Assembly (NCBI RefSeq): GCF_000716875.1
Contig: NZ_JNWQ01000064.1
Span: forward strand, 1-64,000
DNA from: Streptomyces novaecaesareae
Lineage (GTDB): Bacteria > Actinomycetota > Actinomycetes > Streptomycetales > Streptomycetaceae
Length of the DNA: 64,000 nt
Reading direction: 5' to 3'
Shown here: in pieces, positions 45,984 through 54,696 of the stretch
How the letters are laid out: every line of letters begins with the position of its first letter
Position numbering within the stretch: position 1 is the first letter of the stretch
Notes under the pieces: model-generated
The model's database searches: none
What the model saw: the letters and a program-made list of their open reading frames with translations, nothing else
What the model was told of the DNA's origin: nothing
Position numbers and translations under genes: made by a program

Positions 45984-46574
45984 ACCCGGCGCACCACGAC
46001 GGGCGGTCGAACGGTCCACGGACCGGGCGGCCGCCCGTTCCGCCGTCCAGGGCCGCTCGTACGGCGCCCGGACCTGCGGGTGGCACGCGTACGGCGAGTG
46101 GTCCGCCGCGCCGGGCTCCGACTGCGGGGCGGAGTCGGGGTGCTCCCGGCAGCCCGGGTGCTCGTCGTACTCGTCGTACTCGTCATGCTCGTCATGCTCG
46201 TCGTACGCGTCGTACGCATCGTGCTCCCGGTGCCCCGGGGAGGCCGCCGACGCCTCCGGCCGCACCGCACCGGCGAAGGCGCCGCGCGCCTGCCGAGCGT
46301 CCAGCGCCTCGCGGGCCCGGCGGCAGCGCTCGCAGTGCGCGGCGTCCGGGATGCCGCGGCGCGGACGGTGCCGGGCCCGCGGCGGGCGGCCGTGCAGCGC
46401 GCGCCAGCGGCGGCCGACGTAGACCATCAGCAGCACGGTCTCGACCCCGGCGACCGCCAGGACCAGCGGGGCTCCGTTGATCAGATAGGCCGCGACCACG
46501 GCCAGCGCGGAGGCCACCACCGCCGCCGCGCCCCACACCTGGGCACTCGCCTGCCTGTCGTCCGTGTCGGCCAC
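45954..46574 (-). CDS. Two-span membrane protein with Asp/Glu-His/Tyr repeat tail
   Basis: 206 residues, not recognised. Two membrane spans in the first 65 residues (VWGAAAVVASALAVVAAYLI and LVLAVAGVETVLLMVYVG), basic stretch, then CERCRR and a tail with AYDAYDEHDEHDEYDEYDEH encoded by a 9-base DNA repeat (46155-46215). GGGGAG lies 5-6 bases before the GTG at 46574. The His/Asp-rich tail might bind metal. The last residues overlap the trhA gene end, so the true stop could differ if there is an error. Confidence 0.6.
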   Translation of the reverse strand: MADTDDRQASAQVWGAAAVVASALAVVAAYLINGAPLVLAVAGVETVLLMVYVGRRWRALHGRPPRARHRPRRGIPDAAHCERCRRAREALDARQARGAFAGAVRPEASAASPGHREHDAYDAYDEHDEHDEYDEYDEHPGCREHPDSAPQSEPGAADHSPYACHPQVRAPYERPWTAERAAARSVDRSTARRGAPGSAGRAVRHQ

Positions 46575-46884
46575 TTCGGCTCCCCTTTCCCGGTGCCGGG
46601 CTCGTGGTCGGCTCCTGCCGCCCCACCCCTTCTCCGCTCTCGGCACACGTCGGCCAGCACTGACCGATTGCCACATGGTATCTACCGACAGTCACTCCCC
46701 ACTGCCCCCGGGCGGCGAACGACAGATCAACGTTGCGTCAATTCCTCGTGCGGAAACAGCACTTCCAGGACACATCACGGAGCGTGACCGACCGGGGACC
46801 GGCCCATCATGTTGACGGCTTCCATCTTTTGAGAGTTACTGTCATTTGAGAGAGACTTTCTCAGAAGATCCCCTGGAGGTCACC
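46575..46884. promoter_or_regulatory. Control region of the MFS exporter
   Basis: About 310 bases, no gene. AT-rich patch at 46810-46870. TTTGAGAG occurs at 46828-46835 and 46845-46852, and TGAGAGA-GACT-TTCTCA (46847-46863) is a near-perfect dyad. TTGACG (46812-46817) is a -35-like box 17 bases before the first repeat's end. Likely operator of the TetR protein encoded downstream. Confidence 0.6.
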
Positions 46885-48441
46885 GTGCCCACCGCTTCGC
46901 CCACTCCCGCCGGCACCGCCGCCGAGGCCGCCACAGCCGCCACGGCCGCCGACCGGCGCCGCTGGCTCGCCCTGGTCGCCGTCGCCCTGAGCGTGCTGGT
47001 GATCAGCTTCGACATGACGATCCTCAACGTCGCCCTGCCCACACTGGCCGCACAGTTACAGGCCGGCACCGGCCAGCAGCAGTGGATCGTCGACGCCTAC
47101 ACCGTCGTCTTCGCCGCCGCGATGCTCCCCGCCGGACTGCTGGGCGACCGGTTCGGCCGCCGCCGCACGCTCACCGTCGGCCTCGCGCTGTTCGGCCTCG
47201 CCTCCGCCGTCGGCATGCTCACCGGCTCCCCCACCACCCTGATCGCCGCCCGCGCCGGAATGGGCCTGGCCGGCGCGCTGGTGATGCCGATGTCCCTCGC
47301 GGTGATCCCCGGCCTCTTCCCGCCCGCCGAACAGCGCCGGGCCACCGCCATCCTGGCCGCCGCCCTCTCCGCCGGCGCCCCGCTCGGGCCACTGATCGGC
47401 GGCTTCCTGCTCCAGCACTTCTGGTGGGGTTCGATCTTCGCGATCAACATCCCGCTGACCGCGATCGGCATCGTCGCCTGCGTCCTGCTGCTGCCGGAGA
47501 GCCGCAACCCCGCCGCGCCCCGGATCGACCTGCTCGCCACCGCACTCGCCGCCACCGGACTGAGCGCACTCACCTACGGCATCATCGAGGGCTCCGAACG
47601 CGGCTGGACCGACCCGCTGGTGCTCGCCACCCTCGCCGGCTCGCTGCTCGCCCTCACCGTCCTGGTGCTGCGCAGCCGGCGGCAGCGCGATCCGATGCTC
47701 GACCTCGCGCTGCTCGCCGACCCGACCTTCCGCTGGTCCTCCGCCGCGGCGACGCTGATCTCCTTCGTCCTGTTCGGCGCCTTCTTCGTCCTGCCGCCCT
47801 ACTTCCAGAGCGTGCTCGGCACCGACGCGCTCGGCAGCGGGCTGCGGCTGATGCCGATGATGCTCGGGCTGATCCTCGCCGCCAGGCTCACCGACCCGCT
47901 GGTCGGCCGGCTCGGCGCCCGTACGGTGATCGCCCTCGGCCTCGCCCTGCTCGCCGCCGCCCTGCTGTTCGGCAGCCGTACCGGCGCCGGAGACGGCTAC
48001 GGGCGGGCCGCGGTCTGGCTCGCCGTGCTCGGCGTCGGCATGGGCCTGTCGCTGATCACCGCGCAGGCCTCCGCACTGGCCACCCTGCCGCCGGCCCGGG
48101 CCGGGGTCGGCTCCGGGCTGCTGCAGACACTGCGGCAGGTCGGCGGCGCGCTGGGCATCGCCGCCTTCGGCAGCCTGCTGTCCGGCGCGTACCGCGGCGC
48201 GCTGGACACCGGCGGACTCCCGGCCGGGGCCGCGCACCGGGCCGGGGAGTCGGTGGTCGCCGCCGACGCCGTCGCCCGGGCCGGGGGCGGGCCCGCCCTC
48301 AGCGCCTCCGCGCACGCCGCGTACACGCACGGGATGGGGGTGGTCCTGCTGGTCGCCGGCCTGGTCGCGGTGCTCTCGGCGGTGCTGGTCGCGGCACGGA
48401 TGCCGGGCGACACCCCGGCCGCCACCGGGGATCGCGGATAA
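46885..48441 (+). CDS. MFS drug exporter, DHA2 (14-span) family
   Basis: 518 residues. Motif LVISFDMTILNVALPTL (about 37-53) at TM1, motif A GDRFGRRRTL (about 88-97), motif C GAPLGPLIGGFL in TM5, and 14 predicted spans. Typical EmrB/QacA-like proton antiporter for drugs or secondary metabolites. GTG at 46885 with GGAGGT 4 bases before it. tetR starts 8 bases after the stop, so they form an operon. Confidence 0.92.
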   Translation: MPTASPTPAGTAAEAATAATAADRRRWLALVAVALSVLVISFDMTILNVALPTLAAQLQAGTGQQQWIVDAYTVVFAAAMLPAGLLGDRFGRRRTLTVGLALFGLASAVGMLTGSPTTLIAARAGMGLAGALVMPMSLAVIPGLFPPAEQRRATAILAAALSAGAPLGPLIGGFLLQHFWWGSIFAINIPLTAIGIVACVLLLPESRNPAAPRIDLLATALAATGLSALTYGIIEGSERGWTDPLVLATLAGSLLALTVLVLRSRRQRDPMLDLALLADPTFRWSSAAATLISFVLFGAFFVLPPYFQSVLGTDALGSGLRLMPMMLGLILAARLTDPLVGRLGARTVIALGLALLAAALLFGSRTGAGDGYGRAAVWLAVLGVGMGLSLITAQASALATLPPARAGVGSGLLQTLRQVGGALGIAAFGSLLSGAYRGALDTGGLPAGAAHRAGESVVAADAVARAGGGPALSASAHAAYTHGMGVVLLVAGLVAVLSAVLVAARMPGDTPAATGDRG

Positions 48442-48449
48442 TCGGACGC

Positions 48450-49106
48450 ATGACTCCCCAGCAGCCGACCGCGGCCCTCCCGGACGCCTCGACCAACCCG
48501 GTCCAGGCGAAACTGGAGGCGCCGCTGTCGCTGCGCGAACGCAAGAAGCTGAAGACCCGCCAGACCATCCGCCGCGAGGCGTACCGGCTGTTCTCCGAAC
48601 AGAGCTACGAGAACACCACCGTGGAGCAGATCGCCGCCGCCGCCGAGGTCTCGCCGTCCACCTTCTTCCGCTACTTCGCGACCAAGGAGGACCTGGTCCT
48701 CTCCGACGAGTACGACCCGGCGGTGATCGCCGCCCTGCTGGAGCGGCCCACCGACGAACCCTTCCTGACCTCCTGCCGGGAGGCCATGACCAGCCTGATC
48801 CGCGAACTGCTCCAGCACGAACGCGAGGAGCTGTTCACCCGGATGCGGCTGGTCACCGAGGTCCCAGCGCTGCGCGCCGGGATCCACCGCAGCGGCAACA
48901 ACCCGCAGGCCCTGTTCCTCACCGTGCTCACTCGGCGGGCCGGCGTCGAGGAGCCCACGTACGACATGCGGGTCACCTCCGCCGCCATCGCCGCGGCCAC
49001 CGCCGAAGCCCTCCTGCAGTGGGCCGCCGGCGGGGGCCGGGAGTCCATCGCGGACCTGATCGACCACACCTTCGCGCTGCTGGAGAGCGGCTTCGCCGGG
49101 GTCTGA
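48450..49106 (+). CDS. TetR-family regulator, probable repressor of the MFS operon
   Basis: 218 residues. HTH about 35-80: KTRQTIRREAYRLFSEQSYE, VEQIAAAAEVSPSTFFRYFA, TKEDLVLSDE. C-terminal ligand domain with LLQHEREELFTRMRLV. Co-transcribed with the exporter, so autoregulation via 46828-46863 is likely. A 30-residue tail precedes the HTH. Confidence 0.9.
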   Translation: MTPQQPTAALPDASTNPVQAKLEAPLSLRERKKLKTRQTIRREAYRLFSEQSYENTTVEQIAAAAEVSPSTFFRYFATKEDLVLSDEYDPAVIAALLERPTDEPFLTSCREAMTSLIRELLQHEREELFTRMRLVTEVPALRAGIHRSGNNPQALFLTVLTRRAGVEEPTYDMRVTSAAIAAATAEALLQWAAGGGRESIADLIDHTFALLESGFAGV

Positions 49107-49140
49107 ACCCAGGGTCCACAACCGGGCCCGACGACAGGCA

Positions 49141-49171
49141 GCGGGGCCCGGCCCTGTCGGCCGGGCCCCGC
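49141..49171. terminator. Bidirectional terminator tetR / secreted protein gene
   Basis: Perfect 13-base stem GCGGGGCCCGGCC with CTGTC loop between convergent genes. Confidence 0.88.
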
Positions 49172-49178
49172 TCCCCCC

Positions 49179-50084
49179 TCACCCGCGGCGGATGCCCGCC
49201 CTCCGCCGCAGGCCGGCGCCCGCGCCCGCCAGTGCGGTGGCGCCCAGGGCCGCGGCCGCCGTCACGGCCGGCAGCACCGAACCGCCGCCCGCCGCCGGCT
49301 CCGACGCGGCCACCGGCTGCGCGGCGGCCACCGGCTGCGAGCCGGCGTCCACCTGGTAGCCGCCGCCCTTGCCCGCCCGGTCGTACGCCGAGCCGGGCAG
49401 CTTGTCCCCGTACCGCTGGTGCACCAGCTGCTGGTACGCGGCCAGCGACACCCCGCCCGCGCCCACCGAGCGGCGGGCCTCGTCGTCCAGCGGCAGCACC
49501 CGGCCGTCGCGCAGCACGTACCAGGCGTTGACCTGCGGCTCGCGGAAGGCGGTGCCGCCGCCGCTGCCCGCCGCCTTCGCCGCGTAGTCGCTCTCGTCGC
49601 CGCCCGAGGCGATGTTGACCACCCGCCAGGCGTCGCCCTGCCGGACCGTCCAGACCGAGGCGGTCTGCCCGTCCGCCGCGACCACCTTGCTGGCGGTGAA
49701 CTCCGCCTTCGCCACCGGCGCGCCCGGGGTGCCGGCCACGAAGCCCGCGTCCAGGACGTACACCGCCACCGTGTCACCGGCCGGCTGCGGCGCCGACGCG
49801 CTCGCCGCCCGCGCTTCCTCGGCGGCGCCGATGGTCAGCTGCTGGGTCGGCGGGACGCCCTTGCGGGCGAAGAAGTGGCCGACCTTGTCGAGGACGGCCG
49901 GATCCTGGACCGCGCTGCGGGCCCGGGCCAGCTCGGCGGCGGGCAGCGGGGCCGGGGCGGCCGCCGGGGCGTCGGCCGCCGGGGCCGGGGCGTCGGCGTG
50001 CGCGGCCGGGGCGAGTGCCAGCGCGAGGCCGGCGGTGAGCAGGGCGCCGGCGGCGGCCCGACGGAGACTACTGAGCTCGGTCAT
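49179..50084 (-). CDS. Secreted, C-terminally membrane-anchored protein, partner of the papain-like protease
   Basis: 301 residues, not recognised. Signal peptide about 1-31 (ALLTAGLALALAPAAHADAP), Ala/Pro spacer, a globular domain about 55-215 (AVYVLDAGFVAGTPG, GDAWRVVNIASGGDESDYAA), then an Ala/Gly span and Arg-rich end (GLRRRAGIRRG), as in surface-displayed proteins. Starts 9 bases after the protease stop and so belongs to its operon; it may be substrate, chaperone or anchor. Confidence 0.72.
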   Translation of the reverse strand: MTELSSLRRAAAGALLTAGLALALAPAAHADAPAPAADAPAAAPAPLPAAELARARSAVQDPAVLDKVGHFFARKGVPPTQQLTIGAAEEARAASASAPQPAGDTVAVYVLDAGFVAGTPGAPVAKAEFTASKVVAADGQTASVWTVRQGDAWRVVNIASGGDESDYAAKAAGSGGGTAFREPQVNAWYVLRDGRVLPLDDEARRSVGAGGVSLAAYQQLVHQRYGDKLPGSAYDRAGKGGGYQVDAGSQPVAAAQPVAASEPAAGGGSVLPAVTAAAALGATALAGAGAGLRRRAGIRRG

Positions 50085-50093
50085 GGTCGCCCC

Positions 50094-50762
50094 TCACGCG
50101 CCGATCCGGTACAGGGAGTGGGTCCACGAGAACGTGTCGTTGTTCACGTAGTACCAGTAGTCCGCCCAGTTGTAGCGGTAGTTGGACGGCCACGGGTCAC
50201 CCCAGTAGACCCAGTTGTTCCCGGTGTCGTAGCCGTACAGGACGTGCATGTGCCCGCCGCCGGAACTCCACTGGATGCGGGTCTCGACCGGCCGGTCGGC
50301 GTCCACCTCGGCCTGCACGGTGGTGTAGCGCAGGTAGCCGGTGACGTAGGAGCCCGGGTTGATGCCGACCCAGTTCAGCCCGTTCTGCACATCGGCCAGC
50401 GTGGCCTGGCTGTTGGGGCAGCTGGAGTTGATCGAGCGGCCGAACGCCGCGTTGCAGAACTGGTTCTGGCTGTAGCTGTAGCCGAACCAGGTCGCGATGG
50501 TGTTCCCGCTCGCCGCCCAGCACCAGTTGGTCTGCTGTTGCTGCTGCATGGTGATGTTGAGCTTCTTGAACGTGCCGGCCGGATCGGCCGTGCTGCCGGG
50601 CGCGGCGGCCTGGCGGACCTGGTGTGGGGCCCGGTCCTGAGTGGGGGCGGCTGTGGGGGCGGCGATCGCGGGCGCCGCCACTGCGGCGGTGAGCACCGGG
50701 CCCAGCACGCCGAGGGCGAGCACCGAGACCGTACGGCGCAGCCGTATCCGTGGAACTGGCAT
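50094..50762 (-). CDS. Secreted papain-like cysteine protease (C39/PF12385-like)
   Basis: 222 residues. Arg-rich signal peptide (1-37), propeptide-like spacer, then the catalytic domain: Cys in QQQQTNWCWAASGNTIATWF, His in SSGGGHMHVLYGYD, and a final D/N in YWGDPWPSN. The catalytic triad order matches papain-like proteases of the AvrRpt2/PF12385 type. ATG at 50762 with AAGGAGG upstream. Operon with the secreted protein at 49179-50084. Confidence 0.85.
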   Translation of the reverse strand: MPVPRIRLRRTVSVLALGVLGPVLTAAVAAPAIAAPTAAPTQDRAPHQVRQAAAPGSTADPAGTFKKLNITMQQQQQTNWCWAASGNTIATWFGYSYSQNQFCNAAFGRSINSSCPNSQATLADVQNGLNWVGINPGSYVTGYLRYTTVQAEVDADRPVETRIQWSSGGGHMHVLYGYDTGNNWVYWGDPWPSNYRYNWADYWYYVNNDTFSWTHSLYRIGA

Positions 50763-50950
50763 GGGGGAAATGCCTCCTTGCACGAGTGGTGCGAGTGCTG
50801 TGTGGGGGCGCGGTCCGGATCGCGCCCCGAGCATCGCGCCCCGCCCGGAGACGGGTCAACGGGCTTGGCGGAAGGCCTGGTTCAGGTGTGAACGGGCGGA
50901 CGCCGATGTGAACCCCGCCCCGCGAACCCCCGCGTAACACGCCCGGACCG

Positions 50951-51961
50951 GTGACAAACCGCCGCCCCGATGTGAATATTCACGGTCAAAACACGGTCAG
51001 CCCGCTTCCCCCCTCCGAGGAGGCCGCCATCCACCGCAGCGACCACGCCGACCTCGCCGCCGCCCTGCGCACCGGCCCGTTCCACCTCGCCCTGCGCACC
51101 GCCATCACCGTCCGCGGCCTCGCCCTGCACCGGATCCGCCGCCACCTCGCACTACGCGGCGTGAACGTCGGCCTCACCAGCCTCAGCTACTGGCAACAGG
51201 GCCGCCGCCGCCCCGAACGCCCCGAATCCCTGCGCGCCGTCGCCGCCCTCGAAGACGTCCTCGACCTGCCCGAGCACTCCCTCACCCGACTGCTCGGCCC
51301 CCGCCGCGCCGCCGACACCACCCCGGCCGGCCCGCCCGTACGCCCCTACCGCGACCTCATCACCCCCGCCACCGCCGTCGACGACCTGCTCGCCACCATC
51401 GCCGGCCCGCGCGACACCGGCCTGCACACCATCACCCACATCGAACGCATCCGGATCGGCCCCGACCGCCGACTCACCCGCCGCGACTCCCAACATGCCC
51501 TACGCGCCCACCGCGACGGCATCGACCGCTACCTCGCCCTCTACCAGGGCGACCCCGGCAGCGACATCACCCTCGTCGGCGTCCGCGCCGAGGAGAACTG
51601 CCGCCCCGGCCGCGTCCGCCGCGACCAGGCCCACCACCTGCTCGCCGCCGAACTCCTCCTCGACCGCCGCCTCCGCGCCGGCGACACCCACCTGCTCGGC
51701 TACGGCTTCGACGATGCCCCCTCCCCCGACCCCAGCTGCGAATACGTCCGCGGCTTCAACTCCGGGGCCGGCCAGTACGTCCTCCAGGTCACCTTCCACC
51801 CCGCCGCCCTCCCCGTCCGCTGCCACCGCTTCGCCCTCCACTCCCCGGGCGAAGCCCCGTACGAGTCCGAGGAGTTGACCCTGGACGGCCACCACTGCGT
51901 CCACCTCGTCGCGACGGCGCTGCGGCCGTGCATCCTGGGGATCCGGTGGGACTGGGAGTGA
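50951..51961 (+). CDS. Helix-turn-helix DNA-binding protein with unknown C-terminal domain
   Basis: About 336 residues. N-terminal XRE-like HTH: AITVRGLALHRIRRHLALRG, VNVGLTSLSYWQQGRRRPER (about 48-90). The C-terminal 200 residues (DLITPATAVDDLLATIAGPR, AEENCRPGRVRRDQ, CEYVRGFNSGAGQYVLQVTF) recur in streptomycete regulators of unknown role. GTG 50951 may be leaderless (TAACAC at 50934-50939 as -10, no ribosome site); GTG 50972 is the alternative. Confidence 0.75.
   Translation: MTNRRPDVNIHGQNTVSPLPPSEEAAIHRSDHADLAAALRTGPFHLALRTAITVRGLALHRIRRHLALRGVNVGLTSLSYWQQGRRRPERPESLRAVAALEDVLDLPEHSLTRLLGPRRAADTTPAGPPVRPYRDLITPATAVDDLLATIAGPRDTGLHTITHIERIRIGPDRRLTRRDSQHALRAHRDGIDRYLALYQGDPGSDITLVGVRAEENCRPGRVRRDQAHHLLAAELLLDRRLRAGDTHLLGYGFDDAPSPDPSCEYVRGFNSGAGQYVLQVTFHPAALPVRCHRFALHSPGEAPYESEELTLDGHHCVHLVATALRPCILGIRWDWE
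50972..50983. promoter_or_regulatory. 12-base palindrome GTGAATATTCAC at the HTH gene start
   Basis: Perfect palindrome overlapping codons 8-11 of the 50951 start, or the start codon itself if 50972 is used. Shares the TGAATATTCA core with 10751-10760. GATGTGAA also occurs at 50903-50910. Suggests autoregulation. Confidence 0.5.
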
Positions 51962-51967
51962 CGGCGG

Positions 51968-52579
51968 TCAGTGCGACCAGTACGGGTCGTCGAGGTCGGG
52001 CGCGGGCTCAGGGCTCGGCCGCTCGCCGATCGGAGGGGCGCCGTAGTCCTTCTCGGGCTGATAGCGCACCAGGAAGAGCTCCGCGCTCAGGCTCACCGCG
52101 ACGTAGGAGTCAGCCGTGGAGCTGGTCACCGAGAGCGTGAACAGGACGTCACCGCGTCCGGAGCAGTGCAGTTCGGTGTAGTGCCGCGCCAGGTGCTCCA
52201 CCGTGACGTCGGATCTCCGGCAATCGCCCCAGAGCTGCTTCATCCGTTCCAGCAGCACCTCGGTCTTCGCCGGGGCCACCTTCGTCCGGACGGAGACGAC
52301 TTCCCTGACGCCGGACAGCAGGCTCGGCTCACCGTCAGCGTGCTCCGGCCTGCGGTCCACGGCGTAGAAACCGCCGAAGTAGCTCACCGGTGGAGCGATC
52401 GCTCCCATGGCCGCCTGAAGGGTGTCGTCGAGCTGCGCCTTGGTCTCGCGCGGGCTCCGGGCGTTCTCCCGGTCCTTCAGGGCCATCGGACCGTAGCCGT
52501 TGTAGAACAGCCCCACGCCGGTGGCCAGGACGAGCACCGTCGCCACGGAACAGCCCAGCGCGCGTCGCGGCCGCTTCAC
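51968..52579 (-). CDS. Membrane-anchored protein, module B partner
   Basis: 203 residues, not recognised. One N-terminal span (ALGCSVATVLVLATGVGLFY, 7-26) puts the remainder outside the membrane. The domain has two Cys (WGDCRRSDV, LHCSGRGDV) that could pair. GTG start overlaps the hydrolase stop (GTGA), so it is translationally coupled to the DUF1023 hydrolase and is its likely partner or protector. Confidence 0.72.
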   Translation of the reverse strand: MKRPRRALGCSVATVLVLATGVGLFYNGYGPMALKDRENARSPRETKAQLDDTLQAAMGAIAPPVSYFGGFYAVDRRPEHADGEPSLLSGVREVVSVRTKVAPAKTEVLLERMKQLWGDCRRSDVTVEHLARHYTELHCSGRGDVLFTLSVTSSTADSYVAVSLSAELFLVRYQPEKDYGAPPIGERPSPEPAPDLDDPYWSH

Positions 52580-54249
52580 CCGCGTTGGCCCGTCAGCTTG
52601 ACGCCCCCGCTGCCGCTGACGATCGCCGCGATGTTGTCCAGCGAGGGCCCGCCACGTCCGTTCAGGTACTTGGTGTGCGCGTCGATGGGGTTGCCGCGGC
52701 TCCAGTCGTCGACGGTGAAGCGGTTCGCGCCGAAGTGCTTGCTGGACGGATCCCGCCCGTACCAGCGTTCGTCCGGGTCGATGCTGAACTTCGACGGGGC
52801 GTGCGTCACGATGTCGTTGGCGGCGGCACCGACCCAGACGTGGCCGGAGGGCATCTTGAGGTCGGAGGCCTTGTCCGCTCCGACGCCCGGGCTGCCGATG
52901 AAGACCACGTCGTCCGGCGGCGCGTAGTGCGAGCCCGGTTGGGTGGCGAGCTTGGTGGCCTGCCCGACCAGGTACGAACCGTAGCTGTGCCCGACCGCGG
53001 TGATGTGCGCAGGCTGGGTGCCTTCGTGACTGGCCCGCACTCCGCCGAGGAACTTCGCGTACGCCGGGGCGCCGTCCTTGCCCGCCTTCGTCGATGCCGC
53101 CCCGAAGTCCATCCCCGGCGAGTCGTACCCGAGCCAGACGATCGAGGCGACGGAGTGGCCGGCCGGGGCCTTGCGGCTCGCCGCGCGGTAGAGGTTCAAC
53201 GCGTTCTCCGCCTCGTTGGTCCCGTCGTTCTCCCCCGGGCCGAGGCTGTCCATGGTGGTGGTGATCCCCGGCACGTAGGCGGAGATGTCGGTGGCGGTGT
53301 CCGGGTTCCCGTAGGAGAGGACGGCCCGGCCCTGACCCTCGCCGCCGAGTCCGAGCAGGTAGATCGGTGGTTGTTCTCCCTCGTGCTGCCGCAGGCGCGC
53401 GTCGATGGGCCCGTAGAGGGCGAGCAGGTCCTTCTCTCCGGCGTTCAGCTCGCCCGGCTTCTTGTCTCTGATGGAGTGCATCAGGGCTTCCAAGCGGTCA
53501 CGGTTCACCTTGTCCCGCACGTCCGCCGGAACGCCGTCGAGGTTGCCGAGCACCTCCGGGTGGTGGCTGAGGAACCACTGCTGCCCCTCCGGCCCGAGGC
53601 CCTTCCACCAGGAGTTGACCTCGGTGGGGGAGGCGTCCTTGTCCGGTATGTTCCGCTGCCAGAGGGGATTGGCTCCCTCGGCCCAGGTCTCCAGGTACGC
53701 GTCGGCACTCGCCGTCTTCTCGTCCAGGCCGGACTTGTCCGTGGCGTGGCCCGCGAACCGCTTCAGCTCGGAGGCCAGGCCCTCGTCGGCGCGGGTGGCC
53801 TCGGACAGCGCCGTGCCGATCCGCTTGCCGATCTCCTCGGCGGCTGCCTTCTGCTTGGCCTGCCAGTCGGTGGCCTGGTACGGATTGGTCGACGGGGGCC
53901 AGCTCACGGTGCCGTCGTCGCCGACCGTGAAGCCCTTGGCCTGGGCATCGGCGAGCGCCTGCTTGAGCTTGCCCTGGGCGAGCGTGAAGGAGTCGGTGTA
54001 GTCCCGCAACTCCTTGCCGATGCAGCTGAGCTCGGTCATCGCGGCGTTCAGCTTGGTGGTGATGCCGTCCAGGACGGGGATCGCCGCGGCGGACGCCGGA
54101 CCGCTCCAGCCGGATCCGTGGACCCGGTCGGTGGTACCGCTCTTCCAGTCGGCGGCGTGCTGGGCATAGGCCTTGCACAACGCGTCGTAGGCGTCGGCCG
54201 CCGCATAGAGGTCCGCCGGTTTCGCGTTCCTCAGACTTACGAGGTCCAT
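52576..54249 (-). CDS. DUF1023 alpha/beta hydrolase with N-terminal WXG-like domain, module B
   Basis: 557 residues. Same layout as the module A protein: SGWSG (46-50), ASPTEVNSWWKGL (206-218), HPEVLGNLDGVP, hydrolase domain with nucleophile Ser422 in GHSYGS and VFIGSPGVG after it. The two share long blocks such as GGEGQGR and YGNPDTATD/FGNPDTADD. Predicted serine hydrolase, possibly a type VII-exported effector. Divergent from a WXG100-like gene and coupled to a membrane-anchored protein. Confidence 0.86.
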   Translation of the reverse strand: MDLVSLRNAKPADLYAAADAYDALCKAYAQHAADWKSGTTDRVHGSGWSGPASAAAIPVLDGITTKLNAAMTELSCIGKELRDYTDSFTLAQGKLKQALADAQAKGFTVGDDGTVSWPPSTNPYQATDWQAKQKAAAEEIGKRIGTALSEATRADEGLASELKRFAGHATDKSGLDEKTASADAYLETWAEGANPLWQRNIPDKDASPTEVNSWWKGLGPEGQQWFLSHHPEVLGNLDGVPADVRDKVNRDRLEALMHSIRDKKPGELNAGEKDLLALYGPIDARLRQHEGEQPPIYLLGLGGEGQGRAVLSYGNPDTATDISAYVPGITTTMDSLGPGENDGTNEAENALNLYRAASRKAPAGHSVASIVWLGYDSPGMDFGAASTKAGKDGAPAYAKFLGGVRASHEGTQPAHITAVGHSYGSYLVGQATKLATQPGSHYAPPDDVVFIGSPGVGADKASDLKMPSGHVWVGAAANDIVTHAPSKFSIDPDERWYGRDPSSKHFGANRFTVDDWSRGNPIDAHTKYLNGRGGPSLDNIAAIVSGSGGVKLTGQRG

Positions 54250-54334
54250 GACGTTCCCCCGTCACCTGTGAGTGTCCCCCGTGGCACTCGTGGCTACGAT
54301 AACCCCGCCAGCCGACACAGTGTCAGGAGGGGCG

Positions 54335-54691
54335 ATGCCCAGCGATCCAGGATTCACCGTCAAACCGGGCGAGTTGACCGCCGCCGGGAACAACGCGCTG
54401 GCGGTGGCCGGGAAGGTCCCCGACGAGACGGCGAAATTGGCGGAGCCCAGCGACAAGGCGGCCGGGGGCCTGGCGGGCTGGCAGAGCGGGGCGGCGCTGC
54501 AGGGGTGCAGCACGGCCTGGAAGTCGCTGCTGGACGGTCTTGCCGGCGACATGAAGACGGCCGGGGGCAACCTGATCGCCTGCGCGCAGACCTACGTGAA
54601 CGCCGACCACCTGCCGGCGCCCACCGCGGCGGGCGCCGACGACCCGTTCCGGACGAAGGTGGTCGGCGTCCATCCGACCAAGGACGCGTAA
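54335..54691 (+). CDS. WXG100-like small protein, module B
   Basis: 118 residues, helical, with GLAGWQSGAALQGCSTAWKS (W-x-S turn at about 51-53) and a second helix pair ending TYVNADHLPAP. ESAT-6/WXG100-like. Strong GGAGGGG before the ATG at 54335. Head-to-head with the module B hydrolase, whereas in module A the equivalent pair is co-directional. Confidence 0.72.
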   Translation: MPSDPGFTVKPGELTAAGNNALAVAGKVPDETAKLAEPSDKAAGGLAGWQSGAALQGCSTAWKSLLDGLAGDMKTAGGNLIACAQTYVNADHLPAPTAAGADDPFRTKVVGVHPTKDA

Positions 54692-54696
54692 CTCCC

